A stretch of 64,000 nt of DNA from Neostapfia colusana (taxonomy: Eukaryota; Streptophyta; Magnoliopsida; Poales; Poaceae). Numbering within the stretch: the stretch's first letter is position 1; every line of letters starts with the position of its first letter. Shown here in pieces: positions 46,663 to 56,200 of the stretch. A model generated the notes under the pieces. It did not search any database. It saw only the letters and a list, made by a program, of their open reading frames with translations, and was not told where the DNA came from. The stretch spans positions 36,921,652 to 36,985,651 of the forward strand of contig JASWHV010000012.1 of NCBI GenBank assembly GCA_030760725.1. The letters run 5' to 3'. Made by a program: the position numbers and the translations under genes.

Positions 46663-49061
46663 TGTAAGGGCCTCAGTTTTTGACACACATTGGCAGTGTT
46701 CATCACCACACCACACACCTCATTTGAGGAAGGATGATGAACACAAATGAAGAGCAAGTAACAATTATCAACATGCTCATTAGAGAACAAACTCACACAT
46801 TGCAAAAGTGGTATTTTCCACATGTGATATAGGTGGGCTGGACATATGAAAACTCCTACACTTTACTAAGGATGTCCATGCCAAGTTTCACCCAAATTCA
46901 AAACCCTTTTGAGGTCATTTTGGGTATAGTTAGGAAGAGGGCAGTTTGAAACCATATTCAAATTCAAACTGTTTTTATCCCATGAATTTAAAAGTGGGAG
47001 GCATATTCTTACTCAGCACATTTTTGCGAGCCCACACGCCAATTTTCACTCCATTTGGAGTTGATCTTGACATGAACTAAGTGGGGCAAATTCAAACTTC
47101 ATTTGAATTCAAAACTGCACTTGTGCTGAAATTCACTCAAACCAAACCTAATTCGAATCCTATTCAATTCGAATGGCTCAAGGGTGAATAATCTGAATGG
47201 CTCAAGGGTTCACTGTTCACTACAGTGATCAGGAGTAAATTTCAGAGGTTAAAACCCCGGGTGGGACCCACATGTCATAGAGGGAAGAAGGAGAAACTTG
47301 CAACCAAAGTCAGAGTCTCGGTGGGAAATTCCACCGAGCAGCTGTCGGCTGTGCCACTGAGCAGCTACCGGCGCCACCAGCTGCTTCCCCCTCCGCGCGC
47401 TGGTGACCCAGGGTGGCTTGCTCGCGCCCCCACGCGACCGGCACCGCCTCAGCCGAGCAGGAGTCGGCCGGCTATATCTTCTCGCGGGCAACCTGAGCAG
47501 CGGCATTGTCTCTCGCCACAGCTCTCTGCTCAATCGGGAAAATCAGCAAAACCATCTCCTCCTTCGTCCTTGAGCTGCTAGACAGCCACCTGAGGTCGCA
47601 CTTCACCTCCCCAACACCAGAAACCCCGAGTTCCGACCTCCTTTGCCCAAGAGCGATCGCCACCGCAGCGACCTAGCCTCAGCCGAGAGTCAGGCGCCCG
47701 TGGACAGCGTTCCACAGGCGTTTACACGGTCCAGCAAGAGAGGCAACAGAAGCGCGCGACCACCGTGCTGCTCTCCTCCAAGTTTGGAAGCCAACCGTGA
47801 AGAATCCGCAGAGAATTTCTAGTTTTTGCTCCGGCGACCGTAACCCGAGCTTCCGGTACGGTTTCTTTAAATTCTCGCTCTATGATCTTTCGGAGGTCAT
47901 CAAATCTTGCACTTAGACGCTGGACTAGCCGGCGATCAAGTTCTTTTCTGCATCCGTAGCGTGAAGCTGGTTAGGAGTGACGAATTTCGAGCTCGATCGA
48001 GGGCGGTCATGGCAGGCACGATCGGTCACACGGTGCCGACCCACTTGCCGCCATCCCCGAAACCTCTTGACACCTTATCGAGCTCCCTAGAGGTACACTG
48101 ATGCTGTAGGACCGTTTGTTCGAGATGTTGGCGGGTTAGGACCCACGGTCGACAGTGCCGAACCTCAACCGAGGCCGCGGCACGTCGCCGGGCTATTTCC
48201 AGTCACCCCAGCCCGACCTGACACCACCGACGTGTTCCTCGATGTCGACAACCCCCTAGCGGCGAGTTTCAGACCATGGGAGGTCCAGCAGCGGCGAGCC
48301 GGCGAGCTCCGGGTCTGCTCCGGCGAGGTCGGCGGCGCGGGCGCGGGAGAACGGCGGGAGGAAGACGAAGCCGGCTGGCCCACGTGTCAGCGGCTAAAGA
48401 ATTTAAATCGGGATCGGGTGTGGCCGGGGATCGGCTGTACTGGCGCGCCAATACCCTGTGAGCTCCGGTGTGCCGGACACCTCCGCGCTCGACACGTGTG
48501 GTAGCTCCGGTGTGCCGGGCACCACCGCGCTGGACACGTGTCCCCGCGGGCCCCCGAGAATTTAAACTTTTTCCCCGATTTTCAGAATTCTTCCAAACTT
48601 CAAATCCTCGTAACTTTGGCTAGAAAGCTCCAAATTGAGTGAACCAAATGGTGTGATTAGTGAAACTGTTCCGGAGAAAATAGAAAATGTTCAGAAACAT
48701 TTTCAGAATTTTCTCTGAAATTGTTTAGCTCATAACTTTAGCTAGGGACTTTCAAATTAAGTGAGACCAACTCCATTAGAACCCTCTGAAAATCTAGTTT
48801 TCAGAAAGTCATAGTTGGCTTCATGAAAATTCCTAGAACACCCTAAGAGTTCCAATTAAGTTCAAGGACATAATTAATTGTGGAGGGCTCAAATGAGCTT
48901 TGCTGCAAATAAAACTTGACCAATTCTTTGTTTAGGTTGTAACCAAGCCACAATAAAAGTTTCACAGTCATTAGGTCTGTCTAGCAAAAGTTATAGACTT
49001 CACAACTTCAAACCTAATACAAATGCATTAAATTAATACATGTATTGTTTCTATCATGTAG

Positions 49062-50323
49062 TCGCTAAGGTCGAGGAGGAACCCGGAGTCCTAGACTTCG
49101 TAACTCCGGAGGAACAGCTAGCCTATGACCAAGAGCAGCAAGGCAAGCCCCGGTTTTCATTAACCTTTTTACAAATTTTTTTATTGTTTTGAGCACATAC
49201 TTGCTTCCTTTATTCTGTGCATTAGAGTCTTGTTTGGAAGCCCCACTGCATAGCCAAGAGAACCATGGGTTGGGTTTAGGATTGCAAACCCCGTTAGCTA
49301 CTGCATTGCTAGGATAAAGTAGGATTCGGTGCAAGTCGAGTAGTTGGAACTACTCGCGAGCATAGGCTAGAGGCACTCGACTCGGGTAGTGATAGCACAT
49401 GAAGCACATGGCAAGAAAATGAGACTAAGCTGAGGGTAAGGGCAGCAGGACTTTGGGGCCTGTGTGCTGTAGCTCCGCTTGTGTCGATTGAGGACCGAGC
49501 CGTGTGCGGGCCTGTTGAACAAGCTAGAACAGTACCGAAGACCTACCGGCTATATGGGAACCGGGAAACTGATGTAACTCGGGTAGCTATGTATTGAGGC
49601 ATTGCCCGTCGTTCAGAGGGTAGGTTGAGAGCTCGAGGTGTAAATCGGCTGGCGGCACAGAGATGCGCGTGCAGATACCTCTTGCTCGGGACGATGGGAC
49701 CGGTTCAATATTTGGCTGACGGGTGAAAGGTAGTTGCGTACGGCGTCCGTGATGGTTGTGGTAGGCAACATCGAGTACGGGCGTACGTGACGGGTTATTC
49801 GGGTAACCCTGCAGGTGTAAATCGATTATAATCGCCGTCCCTCGCGGTCAGTGAGTACCACTTGTTCACTGTACCGTGACGTAGAAAGAATAGGCTAGTT
49901 ACATGTTAAAATGTTGCTGATTGAAAGATGGACATTGATTGTTAATGATATGCTGTAGCTTAGAGCTAACTAAAGTTCTTTTCAACTTTGGGCAAAGTAC
50001 ATGAGAGAAATGCGTTTCTTGTTTGATTGCGGCTCTCTCATGTGCCTTAGCGTAAGGTTCTCCACAACCTGCTGCTAAAACTTGAAAGTAAGGTTCTACT
50101 AATTAGGCGAGTCCTTGCAACTGATTTTTACCTCATGTAACCCATTACCCTCATGTAGAAGTTCCATGTTTAGGTGAGACGGGTCAGACTTGCTGAGCCT
50201 TCGTGCTCACTGCTTGTGTTTGAAGCTTTTGCAGGGTTCTATGAGGAAGGGACTCCCGAAGAGGAGACGGAACCCCAGGAGGGGAACCCCGTCGAGTGGG
50301 AGTCGTGCACGCAGCAGAGTTAG
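49062..50323 (+). CDS. Putative two-exon acidic ORF inside the G 5' LTR (exons 49062-49142 and 50235-50323)
   Basis: Exon 1 follows TTTCTATCATGTAG and is 81 bases. It encodes an acidic segment (KVEEEP, VLDF, TPEEQ) and ends CAAG before a GC donor (GCAAGCC at 49143). The 1092-base intron ends GCTTTTGCAG. Exon 2 encodes GFYEEGTPEEE..., then VEWESCTQQS and TAG at 50321. Phase 1 splicing gives one open acidic frame of about 55 residues, matching A, E and F in exon length, phase and motifs. No ATG lies in exon 1, so the start must be upstream; the GC-rich island is the likely place. AATAAA follows about 120 bases after the stop. Product and role are unknown. Confidence 0.6.
49337..49356 (+). other. 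Conserved LTR hairpin 1 (G 5' copy)
   Basis: CGAGTAG/CTACTCG around a 6-base loop TTGGAA, about 195 bases into the putative intron. Confidence 0.65.
49999..50043 (+). other. Conserved LTR hairpin 2 (G 5' copy)
   Basis: ACATGAGAGA (49999-50008) pairs perfectly with TCTCTCATGT (50034-50043). The loop carries GCGTTTCTTGTTTGATTG, identical to B, while most of the inner stem differs from B's ACATTGGAA/TTCCAATGT. The 3' LTR copy (61455-61499) has one stem mismatch. Confidence 0.7.
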
Positions 50324-50489
50324 TGTGCGTGTGTGCTAGCAAGGACACGTTCGAGGGCCGAACGTGCACTTGATGCTTAGTCTACGCTCGCGAGTGTAGA
50401 CTGAACTTATTTTGATGTAAACATGTTCATAAACTTGTTTATGTAATAAAATTTCCGCTTCCGCTTTGTACCTTTGACGTGTGTTATAC

Positions 50490-50510
50490 GGTGCTGTGCA
50501 ACGCAGCACC
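50490..50510 (+). other. Conserved LTR hairpin 3 (G 5' copy)
   Basis: GGTGCTG pairs with CAGCACC over TGCAACG, between the AATAAA signal and the LTR end. A, B and S have GGTGCCG/CGGCACC at the same place. Confidence 0.6.
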
Positions 50511-50553
50511 CCTTAGCGTGATCCTGGCTCGACAGGACCTTGGGGTCGTGTCA

Positions 50554-52051
50554 GCATGGTATCAGAGCTCGCTTGAGGTTTAACACAGTACAAAGGTTTT
50601 CTTTTTCAAAAATCCAGTGAGGAACGAGTTAGTAGCCCGTATAAGGATGTTATTAGTATATAGAAAGTGGCATATTGACCTATTTGTTATGTCGGAAAAT
50701 CGTGTATCTCGGGACGTTTATTTCTTGGGGGGTACACGTAAGCGCTGTCCACCAGTGCGCACAAGCTGAAGGGTGGAGCCCCACGGGTGGCAGGTAACCC
50801 GACCCGCTTTGATATCCTCTACGACTCTTCATGTCGTTTAGGGTATTCGAGCAATGTCTGTCCCTGGCGTGCGTGGTGCAACTTTGGAGACCCCGTCACG
50901 TGGTCTGAAACGTGAACACATAACTCAAGGCGTGTTTGGCTTGAGAACATCCGGGCTTGTGATGACGGCCGGGTGTACTAACTGTATGGATTCTGGGCTC
51001 GGTGTGCAGCCGAGTCTGATGATTGTTTGAGTTTCTGCAGGTAGCCTGACCACGAAACGGTAGACGTGTAGCATCCGTGTGCGAGTGACGAGTAGTGCCA
51101 CTGAACTAACGAAGCCGGCTAAGTCCGGTATAGGTTTTTCCTTTGTGAGGACGTAGTACGGACATAATCTGGTGACGCATCGACGTCACACCCCATTAAA
51201 TGAACAACTTCATTTAAAAATTTGAAGGTTTTGATCCAAAGCAGTAAAACTTGATGTAACTCCTTCCCTTGAATAGGATATTCAAAGTTAACAAGTTTTC
51301 AACTTATAGGCTGTTAAGGACAGAGCACTCTGTTTTCGGCTGAATCAAGGCTGAAGTTAATCAGAGGTTAGAGGTTGAGTTCTTTCGAGGTTGGGGTCGT
51401 ATGATACATTTCTGGAAAGCATAGAAAGAGCTTTATAACTCTTCTGTTGAGGTCCGGAGGTGTTTCATCACTTAACCAATCTAAAAATACAGTAGAGTTG
51501 AAACTGTCCAGCAAACAGGGCAGAGCAAAGACTCTCTGTAGACTTTCTGTACATTAAGCATAACTTCCTGCATAAAATCCAAAAATAGCAAATGAGGTAG
51601 TTCTGCAAAACTTATGAGATGGGTTACAACTTTGTAACAGAAAGTTTTGTCAGATTAGGAACAGAAGTAACTGGGATTCTTGGATCAAATCAGTACCTAA
51701 GGCAGGGAGGTGCGGTCCAATTGTTTCCATAAATTCTGTTAACTTTGACATCTCATAACTTTTGAACCAGGACAGATCTTAGGCCAAGCAAACACTTCCT
51801 GGAAAGCTATTGAAGTTAGATTTTACTTTGATGTTGAGCTCCAGAACTGGTTTTGCAGTTAGCATGGCCTAAATCAGGTTGAAATGGAAACTGGTCAGGG
51901 CTGTCATGAGAACAGCAGATCAGCAGTCAAATTTGTTTAAAATTTGAACTATGTTTCCAAGTTTTATGGGTTCAATGACATGACTTATGTCATAACTCAA
52001 TGGTTTACTGTTTAAATAAATATTTGACATTTCTCAAATATATTTTTACAG
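50554..52051 (+). other. 5' leader of G: primer binding site (50557) and intron-like region
   Basis: TGGTATCAGAGCTCG at 50557 is the initiator-tRNA primer binding site. A donor-like CAC|GTAAGC lies at 50735-50743. A CTCAAG...CTTGAG stem (50924-50945) and the palindrome ACAGAGCACTCTGT (51320-51333) match elements of the B and E leaders. ATATATTTTTACAG ends at 52051, directly before the ATG of the accessory ORF. No coding gene is seen in this stretch. Confidence 0.6.
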
Positions 52052-52989
52052 ATGACAGCAGATAAGCAACTGGAGAACGGGTGGGTGATGTCCCACTGTT
52101 CTCACCGTAGCGGCTACCCGGAAGCATTGTGGCTAACGCTCCAATATTTCGGGTACAACCATATGCCGCAATACTTCGCCAAGGAAGAAGGCGAAGAGGG
52201 GAACAAGACGTGGACGATCCATGTCGAGGTTCCTGCAGGACCTACGCCACCCGGTTGGGTGCCGTCACGGTGAGAGGAAGACAACCGGAAGGGATGTGGC
52301 AAGTGGCAGCCCGTGACACTATGTCACGTTTCTGCCAACTACACGTGCAGGCTATGGAGGGCACTCCATACGCACTCGTTCCGGTGGAGGGACGAGCTCA
52401 GCATGTGTGGGAAGAGAGGTACCTGGAGGCAACAGACCCGAGTTGCCCATGGTACAACCCCGCGGAGGCAAATCACAGCCTCCAAATGAGGGTGGGAAAC
52501 GCCGTGATGGACAGCCAAGCTGTTCATACGGAACATCTCGCCACAAAGCTAAAGGAGAGCACAAGCCATGGAGATCATTTCGAGAGTGCTCACAGCGCAC
52601 TCCGCAATGTGCTCCTTCCGACGATCAAGCGACTGAATGAACAACACAATCAGTTGCGTCGTCTGAAGAAGGCAAAGAAGAAGAGCCGTGTTGACATCGC
52701 GGCGTTGCAAGAGCTGGTGCAGACCCTAACCCAGCAGAATGAGGACCTTGCTCAAGAGTGGGACGAAGCTATTGAGGAAGGACAAGGTTGGGAAGAGGAC
52801 TACAACCAAGCTATGGACGAGGTGCATGCTTTGCAGGACCTCGTGCCCCCGGTGTTAGGCGTACCGGTGGTCTTGGGTCTTCCAGCAATGGGGGAACCCG
52901 GGATGGGAGAAGAGGTGGTAGATCCAGAGCCACCAGCAGAGGTACCGGAGGAGGACGACCCACAGGAGGTCGAGTTCTACTCCGAGTAG
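52052..52989 (+). pseudogene. Accessory ORF upstream of gag in G (one frameshift near 52260)
   Basis: An ATG at 52052 opens a frame of 73 codons (YPEALWLTLQYFGYN, PPGWVPSR) that ends in TGA at about 52271. A second frame carries on without break from about 52255 (TVRGRQPEGMWQVAARDTM) to TAG at 52987-52989. Together they would make about 312 residues. Residues in the middle (LNEQHNQLRRLKKAKKKSRVD, then LQELVQTLTQQNEDLAQEWDE) look like a coiled coil. The end is proline- and acid-rich (PEPPAEVPEEDD). A one-base insertion or two-base loss is the simplest explanation for the split. I recall accessory ORFs with YPEA..WLTF-like starts in grass retrotransposons but cannot verify this; function unknown. 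Confidence 0.6.
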
Positions 52990-53261
52990 GGGGTTACGGT
53001 TGCCATGTAGGGCAGCCAGGGTAGCGTAACCCAACTTTTGTAATCGGTGACATGTCGTGTAGACAGTAGCGTATGTATAGGTAGTGACGACATGAGCACG
53101 ACTTCTCGGAGATCCGAGAATAATGTATCTTGTATAAAGTGTATTCTTTATCAATATATGTGAATGTTGTGCAAATTAATCATGTGTCACATCAATACCT
53201 GCGGTTGCTTATGGAATTTTAAGTAAGACATGTGCTAATTACTGCTGTTCTGAATTTCAGA
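52990..53261 (+). other. Spacer between accessory ORF and gag in G, ending in an acceptor-like site
   Basis: No gene. An AATAATGTATCTTGTATAAA stretch resembles a polyadenylation region. The spacer closes with CTGTTCTGAATTTCAG at 53260, one base before the gag ATG. Confidence 0.45.
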
Positions 53262-56200
53262 ATGACGCGTACTCATGCCAACCCTGACGTTGGGGGTACT
53301 AGTCAAGGGGGAGAGACCTCCCAACCACCTCCCGAGGACTCCTCGGTACAACAGCAGCAACAGCAACAGCAAACACCGCCACCGCCACTGCCAACGGTTA
53401 CATTGGCCGACATCGTCGCGGCAATGGCGGGCTCGCATCAGCAACACACAGAGTTGCTGCAGACTCCTATTGCGAATACGTCTCGCCCAGAGAGACGTCA
53501 AGAGCGTGAGGAGCGTCAACAGAGCTCCTACTCCGAATTCCTGGCAACTCATCCCCCGGTATTCTCAAGGGTGGATGAACCACTTGACGCGGACAACTGG
53601 CTCCGCGCCATAGAGATGAAGTTCGGGCTGCTCCAAATAAGCGAGCAGCGCAAGACTCAGTTCGCGGTTCAACAGCTCCACGGATCCGCGAGCGCATGGC
53701 GGGCCAACTTTTGTGCTTCACAGCCCACCGACCGAGTGATGACCTGTGCGGAGTTCCGGACGGCCTTCAGGGCCTATCATATACCGCCAGGTCTGATGAA
53801 GAGGAAGACGCAGGAGTTTTTACACCTGCAACAAGGGAGCCGGAACGCGCTGGAATACTCCAGGGCGTTCAACGATCTCGCGCTTTATGCGTCGTATCAC
53901 GCAGATACCGACGAGAAGCGGCGGGACCACTTTTACCAGGGGCTTAACCCGCTCCTGAAGGACAAGTTGGCGATGTTCAATCGCGGCAGCCTCAACGACA
54001 TCATTGATGCTGCGATTGTTCAGGAGGACTCCGGCAAGGAGTTAGCGGCGACAGAGAGGAAGCGAAGCGCGCCGCAGAGCAGCGGAGAAGGAGGCGGTCC
54101 TTCTCAGAAGTTTTGGATGGTGAATCGCCCACCATCAGGTCCACGCTGGCAACCACCACAGCGGTCGATGCCGTTCCGCAGTCGGCCGTACTCTTCACCG
54201 GCATTCCGGCCGGCACTGCCAGTACCACCGCAACAACAGCAGCAGCAGCGGGCGATGCCGCGTGCGTTTGCACCTCAGCAACGCATGCCGGGCTTTCGTC
54301 CACCGAGCACTCCACCAGCAGCGGCCACATGTTACAAGTGTTGTCGTCCAGGACACTTCGCGAGCAGTTGCCCGGAGAGGCAAGGCGGCAGAGTGGCACC
54401 GCAGTTTCCGGGGAGGAATCAACCCCAGAACCCTACTAATGCGCGGCGGGCAAACCCTAGGCCTGGCACTGTCCACCAACTTGCCATTGAGGACGTGCCG
54501 GAGGGCGAGCCAATCCTTGCAGGTATGTTCCAACTCCACCAGCATCCCGCTATAGTACTGTTTGATTCAGGCGCCACGCATAATTTTATTAGCCAAGCTT
54601 TCATTGCTAAACACAGTTTGCCAATACTACCCACCGATAGTCCATATTTAATTTGTTCACCGGGTGGGAAGATTTCAGCAAGCGTAATGGTCTCCAAAGC
54701 ACCATTATGCTTAGCGGGTAGACTGTACCCCACGTCTCTCATTATCTTAGAGGGACAGAAGGTCGATGTCATCCTAGGGATGTCGTGGTTAACCCGCCAC
54801 GGCGCTGTTTTAGACACCGTCCTTCGACTCGTGCACTTAAACTCAGAAGTGCACGGTTCTCACTCATTATTTCTGGACAGTCCAGAAATTAAACTTCCAA
54901 GTGTTTATCAAGCCACAACTATCAGATTGGAAGATATTCCAGTAGTCCGAGAGTTCCCTGATGTATTCCCGGATGATTTGCCGGGGATGCCACCCGATAG
55001 AGAGGTGGAGTTCAAGATTGAACTTGCACCGGGAACCACGCCAATATCCCAAAGGCCGTACAAGATGGCGCCCAAGGAGTTGGCTGAACTGAAGACTCAG
55101 CTCACGGACCTTCTGGAGAAGGGTTTTATTAGGCCGAGCTCCTCGCCATGGGGCTGTTCGGCATTATTTGTCAAGAAGAAGGATGAGACGTTGCGGCTTT
55201 GCGTGGACTATCGTCCATTAAATGCCGTAACCATCAAGAACAAGTACCCGTTGCCACGGATCGACATGTTGTTTAATCAGTTGGTCGAAGCAAAGATCTT
55301 TTCCAAGATGGATTTAAGATCTGGGTACCATCAAATTAAGATAAGGGCTGAGGACATTCTGAAGACGGCTTTCTCGACAAGGTACGGACTTTATGAGTAC
55401 CTGGTCATGTCTTTCGGCCTCACCAATGCTCCTGCTCACTTCATGTACTTAATGAACTCGGTATTCATGCCGGAGCTGGACAAGTTTATCGTGGTCTTCA
55501 TCGACGACATCCTGGTATATTCCAAGTCGGAGGAAGATCACAAGAAACATCTGCGTATAGTCTTGCAACGGCTGCGGGATCACAAGTTATACGCAAAGTT
55601 CAGCAAATGCGAGTTTTGGATATCGCAAGTGCCTTTCCTCGGGCATATCATCTCAGCGGAGGGTATCGCTGTGGACCCGAGCAAGATCACTCAAGTGCTG
55701 AATTGGAAATCCCCGAGAACTGTTCACGAGGTGCGGAGTTTCCTCGGACTCGCGGGATATTATCGGAGGTTCATCCCGAACTTCTCGAAGATTGCCAAGC
55801 CAATGACAGAGCTGCTGAAGAAGGCTACCAAATATGTTTGGAGTCCAGCATGTGAAGCAGCATTCAAGGCTTTAGTCAAGTACCTGACATCAGCACCGGT
55901 TTTGGCGCAGCCAGACACAACAAAACCGTTCGATGTGTACTGCGATGCACCCGGCGTTGGGCTCGGATGTGTGCTGATGCAAGACCGAAGAGTGGTCGCG
56001 TATGGATCACGGCAGCTTAGAAACCATGAGCAAAATTATCCAACTCACAACTTGGAGCTCGCTGCCGTGGTACTTGCACTAAAAATGTGGAGGCACTACC
56101 TACTCGGTAACCTCGTACATTTATATACCGACCACAAAAGACTCAAGTACATATTCACTCAGAAGGAGCTGAACATGAGGCAACGAAGATGGTTAGAACT

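Larger units (their letters stand above)
46663..50553 (+). repeat. 5' LTR of element G (3891 bp)
   Basis: It begins TGTAAGGGCCTCAG and ends ...GGGGTCGTGTCA before GCATGGTATCAGAGC. A GGGACCCACATGTCA motif (about 47267) opens the GC-rich island and CCCACGTGTCAGCGG (about 48378) lies near its end. It contains intact acidic ORF exons (49062-49142, 50235-50323), hairpin 1 (49337-49356), hairpin 2 (49999-50043), AATAAA near 50444 and hairpin 3 (50490-50510). Near 48645 it lacks a segment that the 3' LTR retains at about 59880-60102. Confidence 0.92.

Noticed and set aside
48276..48504. Overlapping frames near the end of the G GC-rich island as the first exon of the LTR ORF
   Set aside because: One frame would end in phase 1 before a GTGAGC donor near 48459, which fits the acidic exon, but it begins without an ATG and I could not find matching donors in A, E or F. 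Left unassigned rather than claimed.
52129..52254. GTG-initiated N-terminus of a 286-residue accessory protein
   Set aside because: The ATG-initiated frame at 52052 overlaps it in another register and carries the plausible protein sequence; the GTG reading is out of frame until the frameshift near 52260.
53232..53261. Ten-codon upstream extension of G gag-pol starting at GTG
   Set aside because: The gag starts of B and E align with the ATG at 53262, and the extension spans the acceptor-like TTTCAG.
53349..53372. CAG/CAA repeat in G gag as a microsatellite of interest
   Set aside because: It encodes a short glutamine run inside the gag frame, common in such proteins; related Q/P-rich stretches exist in E gag.
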